The notes: generated by a model from the sequence alone, not told the origin. A DNA stretch of 64,000 nt from JAGGAG01 sp964638035 (GCA_964638035.1 CAZWXD010000005.1:78610-142609), one strand, 5' to 3'; shown: positions 1 to 8,960, counted from the stretch's first letter. Numbers and translations: made by a program.

Positions 1-356
1 CCCTCGTCCTTCGAGAAGATGAAGAATGCGCCGGCACGGGGATCGAGGCTGGCGTTGCCGACGGGCTCATCGAAGAAGGTGAGCTGGCGGCGCGCCCCCA
101 TGGGCATGGTCACCTGGTGCACCTGGGTCGTGTTGGCGAAGCGCGTCGCGATGAGGAGCTCCCGGCGGGTCGGGTGCCAGTCCAGGAAGCCGGCCGAGCG
201 GGCGTTGGTGTAGCGCTCCGTCGCCGTGGCGATGCTCGCCGGGATGGGTGGAATCCCGTCGGCGACCAGGGATTCCGGAATTGGCTGGGACTGGGCCCGT
301 GCGCCAGCCACCGGCAGGATGGCGAGCGCGGCGACAAGCCAGGCGTTGGCGCTCAT
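1..356 (-). CDS. S9-family peptidase, N-terminal fragment (cut by window edge)
   Basis: Only the first 118 residues are in the window. They begin with a signal peptide (SANAWLVAALAILPVAGARA, cleavage near A-R-A-Q), so the product is exported. After it comes sequence typical of the first beta-propeller blades of prolyl-oligopeptidase/acylaminoacyl-peptidase relatives: ERYTNAR, then DWHPTRRELLIATRFANTT, then a QLTFF blade. The catalytic Ser-Asp-His domain would lie beyond the left edge and is not seen. The ATG at 356 lies 3 bases after the stop of the upstream hemolysin III-type gene, so this is the last visible gene of a minus-strand operon. The family call rests on blade sequence only; another WD40-like secreted protein remains possible. 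Confidence 0.7.
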   Translation of the reverse strand, partial: MSANAWLVAALAILPVAGARAQSQPIPESLVADGIPPIPASIATATERYTNARSAGFLDWHPTRRELLIATRFANTTQVHQVTMPMGARRQLTFFDEPVGNASLDPRAGAFFIFSKDE

Positions 357-359
357 GGG

Positions 360-1007
360 TCAGGTTGCGTAGTAGAGGACAGCCACGAAATGACACCCGG
401 TGCCGGCGAGCACGAACAGGTGCCACACAAAGTGACCATACCGGAGCCGGCGGGCGGCGTAGAAAGGAACGCCTGCCGTGTAGGCCAGGCCGCCTGCCGC
501 GAGCCAGGCAAGCCCCCACGCCGGCATGCCTGCCCAGAGCGGCCTTGCCGCCACCAGGGCCAGCCAGCCCATCGCGAGGTAGACGCCCGTCGAAAGGCGT
601 GGGTGACGGATCCCGTGCATGACCTTGAACACGATGCCGGCCACCGCGAGGCCCCAGACCAACCCGAACAGGGTCCACCCCCAGGCACCGCGAAGCACGC
701 CCAGCGTGAACGGCGTGTAGGTGCCGGCGATGAGCAGGTAGATCGCCGCATGGTCGATGACCTGGAGCGTCCGCCTGGCCCTGCTCCGGGCGAGCGCATG
801 ATAGAGCGTGGAGGCGAGGTAGAGCAGCGCCATGGTTGCGGCAAAGACCGCCGCACCCACAATGGCGGCGGTACCGTGCGGCCTGGCGCCCAGGACGAGC
901 ACGGGCACCGCCGCGAGCGCCGCCAGGAACCCGATGCCATGGCTCACGCTGTTGGCGATCTCCTCGCCCCGGGACGGCAGGCGGTCCGGGCGGGCGCCGG
1001 TGGTCAT
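360..1007 (-). CDS. trhA: Hemolysin III / TrhA-family membrane protein
   Basis: A 215-residue protein with about seven membrane segments, the usual size for the hemolysin III (YqfA/TrhA, PAQR-like) family. Family marks are E-E-I-A-N-S-x-S-H-G near residue 20, the S-T-L-Y-H-A motif after TM2, D-H-A-A-I-Y-L-L-I-A-G-T-Y-T-P in TM3-4, and H-F-V-W-H-L-F-V-L-A-G near the C terminus. These conserved His, Asp and Ser residues form the putative metal site. TrhA is linked to membrane energetics and lipid homeostasis; haemolytic activity should not be assumed. The reading frame is open further upstream, but ATG 1007 is chosen because the sequence before it overlaps pckG and looks unrelated. Confidence 0.88.
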   Translation of the reverse strand: MTTGARPDRLPSRGEEIANSVSHGIGFLAALAAVPVLVLGARPHGTAAIVGAAVFAATMALLYLASTLYHALARSRARRTLQVIDHAAIYLLIAGTYTPFTLGVLRGAWGWTLFGLVWGLAVAGIVFKVMHGIRHPRLSTGVYLAMGWLALVAARPLWAGMPAWGLAWLAAGGLAYTAGVPFYAARRLRYGHFVWHLFVLAGTGCHFVAVLYYAT

Positions 1008-1018
1008 GGCGTCCAGCC

Positions 1019-2911
1019 CTACAACTCCTCGCCCTCGTCGCGCTCCAGGCCAAGGCGCCAGTGATCGGGCGAGCGCCAGAGGCTCGAGAGGATGAGCTCC
1101 CGCATGAACAGGAACTCCTTGGGGAGGCGGTCGTACAGGCGCTCGAACAGCGCCTCGTGCCCCAGGAGCTCCTGCTTCCAGGCCTCGACATCCACCGCCA
1201 TGAGGTCCGTGAACGTTTCGAGCGGGAAGTCGAGCCCGTTCCACTTGAGGTCGGTGTGACGGGGCATCCAGCCCAGGGGGCTCTCCGTGCCGCCTGCGCG
1301 GCCCAGGCCGCGGTTGAAGACCCATTCGAGCACCCGCATGTTCTGCGCGTACCCCGGCCAGATGAAGTCGCCGTCGGCGTTCTTCCGGAACCAGTTGACG
1401 CAGAAGATGCGCGGCGGGTCGCTGATGTGCCGCCCCACCTGCAGCCAGTGGTTGAAGTAGTCGCCCATGTGGTAGCCGCAGAAGGGCAGCATGCTCATGG
1501 GGTCGCGCCGTACCTGCCCCACGGCCCCGGTGGCCGCGGCAGTGGTCTCGGAGCCAATCGTGGCGGCGAGGTAGACGCCGAAGTTCCAGTTGGCACTCTG
1601 GTACACCAGCGGCACCACGGAGGCCCTGCGCCCGCCGAAGATGAAGGCACTGATGGGGACGCCGGCGGGATCCTCCCAGGCCGGGTCAATGGACGGGCAC
1701 TGCGACGCCGGCGCCGTGAAGCGTGCGTTGGGGTGCGCCGCCTTCCGGCCCGAGGCCGGGGTCCAGGGCTGCCCCTGCCAGTCGGTGAGCTGGGCCGGCG
1801 GGGTCTTCGTCAGGCCCTCCCACCAGACATCGCCATCGGGGGTCAGCGCCACGTTGGTGAAGATCGTGTTCTTCGCGATGCTGGCGATGGCATTGGGGTT
1901 GGAGTCGGATGAGGTACCGGGCGCCACGCCGAAGAAGCCGGCCTCGGGGTTGATGGCGTGGAGCCGGCCATCCTCACCAGGCCGGATCCAGGCGATGTCG
2001 TCGCCCACTGTGGTGACCTTCCAGCCCTCGTAGCCCTTCGGCGGCACCAGCATGGCAAGGTTGGTCTTGCCGCACGCGCTGGGGAAGCCGGCCGCGATGT
2101 AGCGCTTCTCGCCATCCGGGTTCTCGAGCCCCAGGATGAGCATGTGCTCGGCCATCCACCCCTCGTCGCGGGCCATGACGGAGGCAATCCGGAGCGCAAA
2201 GCACTTCTTGCCCAGCAGGGCATTCCCGCCATAGCCGGAGCCATAGCTCCAGATGCTCCGCTCCTCGGGGAAGTGCACGATGTACTTCTCGGGATTGCAG
2301 GGCCACGGCACGTCGGCGGCGCCGGGCGTGAGGGGCATCCCCACCGAGTGCACGCACGGGACGAACTCCCGCTCGCCCATCGCATCGAGCGCCGCGCGGC
2401 CCATGCGGGTCATGATGCGCATGTTCACCACGACGTAGGGCGAGTCGCTCAACTCGACGCCGTACTGGGCCAGCTCCGACCCCAGCGGCCCCATGCAGAA
2501 CGGGATGACGTACATGGTGCGCCCGCGCATGCACCCGCTGAAGAGCTGGCGGAGCGTGGCCCGCATCTCCTTCGGGTCGACCCAGTTGTTGGTGGGCCCG
2601 GCGTCCTGCCGGCGCTGGCTGCAGATGAAGGTGCGGTCCTCCACCCGGGCCACGTCACTGGGGTCGGAGAGGGCGAGGAAGCTGCCGGGGCGCCTGGCCG
2701 GGTTGAGGCGCTTCATCGTGCCGCCATTGATCATCAGTTCGCACAGCCGGTCGTACTCGGCCTGCGACCCGTCGCACCAGTGGATGGCGTCCGGCTGGCA
2801 GAGCGCGGCCAGCTCCGCGACCCAGTTGATCAGGTGCTGGTTCCGGACCCAACTCGGCGCCCGGGCAACGACTCCGGCGAGAGGGCCAGGGGTGGGCGTG
2901 GTCACGGTCAT
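1019..2911 (-). CDS. pckG: Phosphoenolpyruvate carboxykinase (GTP)
   Basis: A 630-residue GTP-dependent PEPCK, converting oxaloacetate plus GTP to PEP, GDP and CO2 in gluconeogenesis or anaplerosis. The GTP-type signature is clear: the P-loop A-G-F-P-S-A-C-G-K-T-N (about 274-284) contains the reactive Cys at 280 characteristic of GTP-PEPCK. The kinase-2 motif G-D-D follows at about 303-305, and M-R-I-M-T-R-M-G lies near 165. Length matches the family and no break is seen. The gene sits 27 bases after the matrixin-like gene and 11 before the hemolysin III-type gene in the same operon, an unusual company for a central-metabolism enzyme. Confidence 0.97.
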   Translation of the reverse strand: MTVTTPTPGPLAGVVARAPSWVRNQHLINWVAELAALCQPDAIHWCDGSQAEYDRLCELMINGGTMKRLNPARRPGSFLALSDPSDVARVEDRTFICSQRRQDAGPTNNWVDPKEMRATLRQLFSGCMRGRTMYVIPFCMGPLGSELAQYGVELSDSPYVVVNMRIMTRMGRAALDAMGEREFVPCVHSVGMPLTPGAADVPWPCNPEKYIVHFPEERSIWSYGSGYGGNALLGKKCFALRIASVMARDEGWMAEHMLILGLENPDGEKRYIAAGFPSACGKTNLAMLVPPKGYEGWKVTTVGDDIAWIRPGEDGRLHAINPEAGFFGVAPGTSSDSNPNAIASIAKNTIFTNVALTPDGDVWWEGLTKTPPAQLTDWQGQPWTPASGRKAAHPNARFTAPASQCPSIDPAWEDPAGVPISAFIFGGRRASVVPLVYQSANWNFGVYLAATIGSETTAAATGAVGQVRRDPMSMLPFCGYHMGDYFNHWLQVGRHISDPPRIFCVNWFRKNADGDFIWPGYAQNMRVLEWVFNRGLGRAGGTESPLGWMPRHTDLKWNGLDFPLETFTDLMAVDVEAWKQELLGHEALFERLYDRLPKEFLFMRELILSSLWRSPDHWRLGLERDEGEEL

Positions 2912-2938
2912 GGTCGCTCCGGTATGGCGGTGCGGGCC

Positions 2939-3601
2939 TCAGCGACTGGCGTCGAGGCTGAGGGTGGACGGCGTGTGATAGGCGCGCTGCGCAGTCATGC
3001 GATCGCGCTCGGACGGGCCGGCCACGACAGGGTTGAAGTACATGAGGTCGCCCGGGTCATCGGAATGCGCAAAGAGGCCGATGCCATGGCCCACCTCGTG
3101 GGCAGTCGTCAGGTCGAGGCATGCGTCGACGCCCGGCGCCGACAGGTCATAGCGGGGCAGGACATACACGCGGACAGGCAGCGTCAGCAGCTTGGTGACC
3201 TGGTCGATGAGGACGTCGGTGGCGCCGACACACTCGTTGGCCATCGCACGGAGTGCGACGGGGCCTGGTGCCGAGCGGCCAAAGACCAGCACATCGGCCG
3301 CAGCGGAGTCGCTCACCCGCGTGCCGCGAAACTCGCCGTAGAGGAACTGCGAGCGCCACGCCGCAATGGCCCGGTCGACCCGTGCCGGCAGCTCGAGCGT
3401 GTCCTGGGCCCAGAAGGTCACGTTGGCCCGGTCGCGTGGCCAGGTGAAGCCCAGGGTGTCGATCGTGGTGCCCCCCGCCGGCACCAGCAACCGCCACTCG
3501 TAGAAGTCATTGCGGAGCGGGGCGTTGATGTCCGTGCAGCCGGCGACGAGCGCCACCATCGCAAGCTGTGCCGCTCGCCACCTTCGCGGGAACCTGCTCA
3601 C
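2939..3601 (-). CDS. Matrixin-like zinc metalloprotease lipoprotein
   Basis: A 220-residue protein with a lipoprotein signal (lipobox L-V-A-G-C, Cys22), so probably anchored in the envelope. The zinc site is H168-E-V-G-H172-x-x-G-x-x-x-H178 followed by S-D-D-P-G-D-L-M, giving a Met-turn at M187. This places it with bacterial matrixin-like metzincins. The third His is one residue later than in the classical HExxHxxGxxH pattern, a spacing I recall from some bacterial relatives. No propeptide cysteine switch is visible. It starts with GTG, overlapping the stop of the upstream beta-barrel gene by 4 bases, so the pair is probably translationally coupled. The substrate is unknown. Confidence 0.8.
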   Translation of the reverse strand: MSRFPRRWRAAQLAMVALVAGCTDINAPLRNDFYEWRLLVPAGGTTIDTLGFTWPRDRANVTFWAQDTLELPARVDRAIAAWRSQFLYGEFRGTRVSDSAAADVLVFGRSAPGPVALRAMANECVGATDVLIDQVTKLLTLPVRVYVLPRYDLSAPGVDACLDLTTAHEVGHGIGLFAHSDDPGDLMYFNPVVAGPSERDRMTAQRAYHTPSTLSLDASR

Positions 3602-4197
3602 AGGCGGCTCCTTCCGATGCCCACGCCCAGGAACACGCGCCCGACGGTCTGGCTGCCGGTGAAGCCCTGTGCCTCGAGCGCAGACGTGGTGAAGCGGTGC
3701 CCGTCCACGCGCAGGGCGAAGTCAACGTCCCATGCCGTGCTGAGCGGCACCCGGTAGTCCACGCCCACCATGGCGAGCGGCTTCCACGGACCACCATCCT
3801 GGAAGATCCCGTCGCTCGTCTCCAGGTACCCGATCACGCCGATGCCGGCGCGCCAGCGGAGCCGCCCCGCCACCGGGCCATCGAGGTTCGCCGTGAAGCT
3901 TGCCGTCGAAAGGCTGCCCAGGTCGGTGGAGGTGCTGGCCTCCTTGGCCTTGTACGATCCCCAGCCGAACCCGCCCTCTGCCCCGACACCATACTTCTCG
4001 CCGATGGGGAATGCGATGCCCGCACGGACGGATGGCGCGATGGCTTGCTGGACGCTGATGTCGTTGACGATGTGGTCGGTGACGAGGGGCGACGCCCACG
4101 TGCCGCCCAGCAGGGCATAGTAGTCAGTGTGCTGCGCAAGCAGGCGTTCCGGTGCCAGCACCAGGATGGTACAGAGGGCGAAGAAATGGCGAAGCAT
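3598..4197 (-). CDS. Outer-membrane beta-barrel protein
   Basis: A 199-residue exported protein. A signal peptide ends near L-L-A-Q, after which alternating hydrophobic/polar strands with Gly and aromatic residues suggest an eight-strand OmpW/OprG-like or generic OMP_b-brl barrel (for example Y-A-L-L-G-G-T-W, G-V-G-A-E-G-G-F-G-W-G and a C-terminal V-F-L-G-V-G-I-G strand). There is no enzymatic motif. It lies 11 bases after endonuclease IV and overlaps the metalloprotease gene by 4 bases, so it belongs to that operon. The specific family cannot be decided from sequence alone. Confidence 0.72.
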   Translation of the reverse strand: MLRHFFALCTILVLAPERLLAQHTDYYALLGGTWASPLVTDHIVNDISVQQAIAPSVRAGIAFPIGEKYGVGAEGGFGWGSYKAKEASTSTDLGSLSTASFTANLDGPVAGRLRWRAGIGVIGYLETSDGIFQDGGPWKPLAMVGVDYRVPLSTAWDVDFALRVDGHRFTTSALEAQGFTGSQTVGRVFLGVGIGRSRL

Positions 4198-4208
4198 GGG
4201 GCCGGAAT

Positions 4209-5111
4209 CTAACAGGATTCGGCAGCCGTGGCCCAGCGCCGGAGCTTCCCGAGCATGCGGCGGTCATTGGTGACCTCGTCGTCACCCTTTGGCGTTTCCA
4301 GCACCTTGATGACGTGCGCGAACCGGCGATCCTGCATGAGGCGCTTGAAGGGTGCGGTGCCCAGGGAGCCCTCGCCCAGCAGCGCATGCCGGTCGCGATG
4401 GGAGTTGAAGGGTGTGGCCGAATCATTGAGGTGGAGGGCGTGGAGGTGCTCGAGGCCAAGGACCTGGTCCCATTCGGCCCAGACGCCATCGAAGTCGTTG
4501 ACAAGGTCGTACCCCGCGGCGTACAGGTGGCAGGTGTCGGCGCAGTAGCCGACCCGGCGGCGGAGCGGGGCGGGCAGGCCTGCCCGGATGGCGGCCAGCT
4601 CCTCGAACCGCGCTCCCAGCGCCGTGCCACTTCCTGCAGTCGTCTCGAGCAGGACCTTCACCGGGCCTGGAACGGCCTCCAGTGCGTCCCGGTACCCGGC
4701 GATGTTGCGCCGGAGCCCTTGGGCGGGGTCGTCCATGTAGTTGCCGGGGTGCGACACCACGGCGGGGATGCCCAGGGTGGTGCACCGCTGCAGCTCGGAA
4801 GTGAATGCGGCTGTTGATCTTCGGTGCAGCACGGGATCGGGCGAGGCGAGGTTGATGAGGTACGAATCGTGCGCAATGACGGCGTGCAACCCACTGTCGG
4901 AGAACGCCTTGCGGAACTGCTGGCCGGTGTGGTCGTCCACCACCGGGTCCCGCCATTGATTGGGGGTCTTGGTGAAGACCTGGATGGCGGTGGCGCCAAT
5001 CGTGACCCCACGGGGGGGAGCACTCGCCATGCCCCCCTGGGTGCTCACGTGAGCGCCGAGTTGCTCCCCCGCATGCCGGGCCTTTGGGGGGCGCGTCCTT
5101 GCTGAAGTCAC
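4209..5111 (-). CDS. nfo: Endonuclease IV (AP endonuclease, deoxyribonuclease IV)
   Basis: A 300-residue zinc-dependent AP endonuclease of the Nfo/Apn1 family, cutting 5' of abasic sites in base-excision repair. The metal-ligand blocks appear in order: G-A-H-V-S, I-A-H-D-S-Y-L-I-N, S-H-P-G-N-Y, L-L-E-T-T-A-G (usually ENTAG), C-A-D-T-C-H-x-x-A-A-G-Y-D, L-H-L-N-D-S and H-A-L-L-G-E-G. The GTG start at 5111 is preceded by GGAG at a 7-base spacing; it adds about 20 residues before the usual start of the fold. The 5' end overlaps the divergent GGDEF gene. It is the first gene of a six-gene minus-strand operon. Confidence 0.96.
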   Translation of the reverse strand: MTSARTRPPKARHAGEQLGAHVSTQGGMASAPPRGVTIGATAIQVFTKTPNQWRDPVVDDHTGQQFRKAFSDSGLHAVIAHDSYLINLASPDPVLHRRSTAAFTSELQRCTTLGIPAVVSHPGNYMDDPAQGLRRNIAGYRDALEAVPGPVKVLLETTAGSGTALGARFEELAAIRAGLPAPLRRRVGYCADTCHLYAAGYDLVNDFDGVWAEWDQVLGLEHLHALHLNDSATPFNSHRDRHALLGEGSLGTAPFKRLMQDRRFAHVIKVLETPKGDDEVTNDRRMLGKLRRWATAAESC

Positions 5112-6427
5112 AGGCAGGCTCCGTCGTCCTGATTGGCGACCCGGCCCTCAGGCCCGTGGGCCTCGAGCGCGAGCTGGGGCGCGCCGGGTTTCGCGTGGTC
5201 GAATTGTCCGAGCGATCCGCCGCGGCAGGTACCCCCGACATGGCCGAGGCGGCGGTGCTCATCGTACCTGCTGGCACGGCCGACGTTGCGAGCCATGTCT
5301 CGGACGGCGTGACACAGGCAGGGCGGAATGTACCCGTGATCGCGCTCCTGCCGGTGGCTGATCCCGGTGAGGCGATTCGCGCGCTGGCCGCCGGCGCCGC
5401 CGACGCCCTGCTGCCCCCGGTGCACCTCGGGGAACTGGCGGAGCGGATCGCCGTGCGCATTCGCGAGCGACACCTGGGCGCCGAGGGCCGGATGGCCGGC
5501 GAAATGGCGCCGCTCCTCGACGCCGCCACCGGCGCCCTTCGCACCGATGAACTCCTTCGGCTCGTGGCGGGCCGCCTGGTGCAGGCACTCGACCTCGCGC
5601 GCGCGGAGGTGTTCCTGGTGCACGCGGCCGAGGGCTATGCGCGCCGGGTGGGCCTGGTGCCGGGCGAAGCCGGGGTGGATGATCGCCTCGACCTGTCCGC
5701 CTGGTCGGGCCTGGCGGCGGCAGCCGCGGCGTCGGGGCCGGTGCTGGTGACGCCCCCGGTGCGGGCACCGGTTCGTGCGCTGGAGGAAGCCTCGCGCGCG
5801 CTCGCGGTCAGCGTGCCGCGCGGGCCCGCCGATTCGGTGCTCTTCCTGCTGGTGCCCCGCATCAGCCGCGAACTCTCGCCCGCGCAGGTGGCGTTTGCCC
5901 AGGACATGGTGGCGGGGGTCGGTGCCGCCTTCGCCGCCGTGGCTCCCCTCGGGTCGCTCGGCGTGCGCGCCGATCCGCTGACCGGCCTCGACCTTGGCCG
6001 GGCCTTCGAGCAGCGGGTGCAGGTGGAACTCGAGCGGGCGCGGCGGTACGCGCTGGGCTTTGCCATCGTGATGCTCGACGTGAACGGGCTCGCGGCGTAC
6101 AACGCTTCACATGGCAGCGAGGAGGGCGACGCGCTGCTGCGGAAGATCGCGGCCCTCCTGGCGCGCGAGGTGAGGCTCCCGGACTCGGTGGCCCGGCTGG
6201 GCGGGGACGAGTTCGGCCTGCTCCTCCCCGAAACAGGCCTGGTTGGCGCCGAAACGGCGGTGCGACGCATCCGCATCCGGCTGGACGATGCGCAGGTCGG
6301 CGCCAGCGGGACGCCGGGGGTGTCGGTGGGGGTGGTGACGCTGCCGTCGCCGGAGGTGTACCATCCCGACGAAGTCCTGGCGCTCGCGGAGGCGGCGCTG
6401 TTGCGGGCGAAGGCCAGCGAACGCTGA
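5099..6427 (+). CDS. Diguanylate cyclase (pseudo-receiver, GAF-like, GGDEF)
   Basis: About 442 residues. Residues 1-120 resemble a response-regulator receiver, but the phospho-acceptor position reads V-L-I-V-P-A-G with no Asp. The middle (about 140-290) is GAF-like. The C-terminal GGDEF domain starts at D-P-L-T-G-L and has an intact active site R-L-G-G-D-E-F. An R-L-P-D motif sits exactly five residues before GGDEF, which fits the inhibitory I-site that binds c-di-GMP. It therefore probably makes c-di-GMP with product feedback and no phosphorylation input. The start is uncertain: TTG at 5099 follows a G-run, and TTG 5084 is also possible. Both overlap the divergent nfo start. Confidence 0.85.
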   Translation: MLKSQAGSVVLIGDPALRPVGLERELGRAGFRVVELSERSAAAGTPDMAEAAVLIVPAGTADVASHVSDGVTQAGRNVPVIALLPVADPGEAIRALAAGAADALLPPVHLGELAERIAVRIRERHLGAEGRMAGEMAPLLDAATGALRTDELLRLVAGRLVQALDLARAEVFLVHAAEGYARRVGLVPGEAGVDDRLDLSAWSGLAAAAAASGPVLVTPPVRAPVRALEEASRALAVSVPRGPADSVLFLLVPRISRELSPAQVAFAQDMVAGVGAAFAAVAPLGSLGVRADPLTGLDLGRAFEQRVQVELERARRYALGFAIVMLDVNGLAAYNASHGSEEGDALLRKIAALLAREVRLPDSVARLGGDEFGLLLPETGLVGAETAVRRIRIRLDDAQVGASGTPGVSVGVVTLPSPEVYHPDEVLALAEAALLRAKASER

Positions 6428-6437
6428 AGGAGGAGGC

Positions 6438-6893
6438 ATGCGATTCCTGCAGGCCCTGCTGTGCTGTACGCTGGGTATCGCGGCCGCTGCCGCCGCGCAG
6501 GGATCCCGCAGCAACCCGTCGACGCTGCCGCCCGCGCGGGGCTACTCCCACGTCGTCGTGGCCCCCGCTGGGCGCCTGGTGGTCATCTCGGGCCAGGTTG
6601 CGCTCGACGCGGCGGGCAACCTGGTCGGCGAGGGCGACTTCGAGCGGCAATGCATCCAGGTGCACGAGAACATCAAGGCGGCGCTCGCGTCCCTCGGCCT
6701 GACGTTCCAGGACGTCATCCGTACCGATCTCTTCATCACCGACCGCAAGTACCTGCCCATCCTGCGCGAGGTGCGCTCGCGCTACCTCCCGGCAGGCAAC
6801 CCGCCGGCCAGCACCCTCCTGGTGGTGAGCGGCCTCTTTCGTCCCGAGTTGCTGGTGGAAGTTTCGGTCGAGGCGATCCTGCCGGGCAGCTAG
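6438..6893 (+). CDS. Exported RidA/YjgF-family protein
   Basis: A 151-residue protein: a signal peptide (cleavage near A-A-A-Q) followed by a full RidA/YjgF/UK114 domain, recognisable from G-Y-S-H-V-V-V, V-V-I-S-G-Q-V-A-L-D, E-N-I-K-A-A-L, D-V-I-R-T-D-L-F-I-T-D and a C-terminal L-V-E-V-S-V-E-A. Cytosolic RidA deaminates reactive enamines/imines. The canonical arginine appears in the R-T-D block instead of the later strand (the P-A-S-T-L-L-V block), so substrate is uncertain. An AGGAGG sequence precedes the ATG. It lies 10 bases after the GGDEF gene, and its stop overlaps the convergent envC-like gene. Confidence 0.88.
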   Translation: MRFLQALLCCTLGIAAAAAAQGSRSNPSTLPPARGYSHVVVAPAGRLVVISGQVALDAAGNLVGEGDFERQCIQVHENIKAALASLGLTFQDVIRTDLFITDRKYLPILREVRSRYLPAGNPPASTLLVVSGLFRPELLVEVSVEAILPGS

Positions 6894-8098
6894 CGTCGCC
6901 GCAGCCAACCCGCCGGGTCGAGCGCGATCTGGTTCTCGCCCCGGATCTCGAAGTGCAGGTGGGGGCCGTAGTCGGAGTTGGCGCCGCCCACGGTTCCCAC
7001 CACCTGTCCCCTGGTGATGCGGTCGCCCTGCTTCACGTTGGCGCTCTGGAGTTGCATGTAGAGTGACCAGTAGCCGTTGCCGTGCTCCACGGCGACGGTG
7101 AGCCCATAGGTGCCCACCTGGCCCACCAGGCCCACCTGGCCCGATTCCACCGCCTTCACCGGCGTGCCTGCCGCAGCCCCGATCCCGATGCCATTCCAGC
7201 GGATCACCCCGCCGCTCGGGAGCGTGTCGCGCCCGAAGCGGTAGACGATCCGGCCCTCGACCGGCCAGTCCAGCCGGCCCAGGTCGGCGGTCGTGAGGGT
7301 CCCGGCCATGGGCACGGCGCCGCGGGCCACGGCGGACGTGCGTCGCTTGTCGGCTGTCGCGAGCAGCGTGTTCAGCCGGGACTCGTCCTTCTCGAGCTGG
7401 CTCAGGCGCTGGGCCGTGCTCTTCTCGTTCTTGCGCAGCGAGGCGACGCGCCGCGACCGCTCGTTCATGAGCGACCCGTATCGCTTGAGCTCGGCCTCGC
7501 GCTCCTCGCGGGTGCGGTCCAGCTGGGTGCGCACCGACAGCACGTTGTTGCGCTGCGACGCGATGCGTGCCCGGAGGCTGGCCACCTCGGCGAGCAGTTC
7601 GCGGTCCTGGCGGCTGGTGAGGAAGAGGTACTTGTACCGGCTCAGCAGCTCACTGAAGGACTCGGCGGCCAGCAAGGCCTGGTAGGTGTACATCGGCCCG
7701 CGCTTGTAGATGTCCACCAGGCGGCGCTGCATCACGGCGTTGCGCTCGGCCAGGTTGTCCTCGGCCAGGATCAGCTCCGCCGTGTTCCGGTCGAGTTGCG
7801 ACGCCAGCCCGCCGATCTGCCGGTCAATCTCGTTCACGATGCGGTGGGTGCTCTCCCGCTGCCGCTCGAGGTTGGACAACTCGGCCTCGGCATCATGCAC
7901 CTGGCCCTGGAGCCGCTGCTGCTGGGCCTTGAGCCGGTCCCGCTCCGCGCGAATCTCCTCGAGGCGCCGGCGCGAGGCGGCAAGGGAGTCGCCCTGGGCG
8001 CTCAGGTGGCGGGGCATGCCGGCGTTCAGGGTGGCCACGCCGCACAGCAGGAGCAGGGCGTGCAGGGCCGTGACGCCCGGACGCCTTCCGTGCCTCAC
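6890..8098 (-). CDS. envC: EnvC-like murein hydrolase activator (coiled coil, degenerate LytM)
   Basis: 402 residues: signal peptide (to about residue 35, H-L-S-A-Q), a long coiled coil (about 40-250), and a C-terminal M23/LytM fold (about 275-402). The LytM zinc ligands are mostly lost: the usual H-x-G-x-D reads W-N-G-I-G, and Y-A-H-L reads Y-M-Q-L, while G-P-H-L-H-F-E-I remains. This is the pattern of EnvC, which does not cut peptidoglycan but activates amidases under FtsEX control. The GTG start at 8098 overlaps the ftsX stop (GTGA) and gives a proper signal peptide, so the longer open frame upstream is rejected. It is the last gene of a coupled operon. Confidence 0.88.
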   Translation of the reverse strand: MRHGRRPGVTALHALLLLCGVATLNAGMPRHLSAQGDSLAASRRRLEEIRAERDRLKAQQQRLQGQVHDAEAELSNLERQRESTHRIVNEIDRQIGGLASQLDRNTAELILAEDNLAERNAVMQRRLVDIYKRGPMYTYQALLAAESFSELLSRYKYLFLTSRQDRELLAEVASLRARIASQRNNVLSVRTQLDRTREEREAELKRYGSLMNERSRRVASLRKNEKSTAQRLSQLEKDESRLNTLLATADKRRTSAVARGAVPMAGTLTTADLGRLDWPVEGRIVYRFGRDTLPSGGVIRWNGIGIGAAAGTPVKAVESGQVGLVGQVGTYGLTVAVEHGNGYWSLYMQLQSANVKQGDRITRGQVVGTVGGANSDYGPHLHFEIRGENQIALDPAGWLRRR

Positions 8099-8960
8099 GC
8101 CTGCACGTCCCGGAGGTGCCGCCCCACGCTCACCATGCTGCCGAGCAGGCCGATGAGGACGCCGAAGACGAGGAGGAGCACCATCTGCAGCGGGTGGAAG
8201 AACACCAGCCCGCCGAGGGGGCCGGCACCACGGAAGACCGCAAAGGCGGCCCAGGCGAGGCCCAGCGCCAGCGCGCCGCCAAAGAGGCCCTTGAGGGCGC
8301 CCTCCAGCAGGAAGGGTCCCCGGATGAACCAGTTGGTGGCGCCCACCACGCGCATCACGGCGATCTCCCGGGCGCGCTGGAGGATGGTGAGCCGGATGGT
8401 GACGCCGATGATCACGATGGCCACGAGGGCAAACGCGCCACCGATCAGCAGCACCACCACCCCCGAGACGTTGCGGAGCTGGTCGAGGCGGTTGATCCAC
8501 TCCCCGCCGTAGCGCACGTCCTCGATGAAGGGGAACCCCTTCACGCGGTCGGCCACGGCGGCCACGCTGGCGGCGTCACGGAACCCCTCGCGCAGCCGGA
8601 TCTGGAGGGAGGCCGGCAGCGGGTTCACCTGCAGGTCGCGGTAGGCATCACGGAACTCGACCAGCTCACGCCGGGCCTGGGCCAGGGCGGAATCCTCGCT
8701 GACGAAACGGACATCGGCGACCTCGGGAAAGGCGGCGATGTCCTGGGAGGCGAGGGTGATGGCCTCGGGACCGGTGCCCCGGAGCAGGAAGGCCACCACC
8801 TCGACGCGCTCCTCCACGCCGCGCAGCGCCTGGCGAAGGTTGAGCGCCACCAACCCGAAGAGCCCCACGGTGAAGAGGGAGAACGCGATCGCCACCACCG
8901 AGAGGAGGGAGAGGAGCGGCGTGCGGCGGAAGGAAAGGAACGCCTCGCGCACCAGGAGGT

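Noticed and set aside
117..1064. Plus-strand frame opposite the S9 and hemolysin III-type genes
   Set aside because: The minus strand has a signal peptide and family motifs; the plus frame is a compositional shadow.
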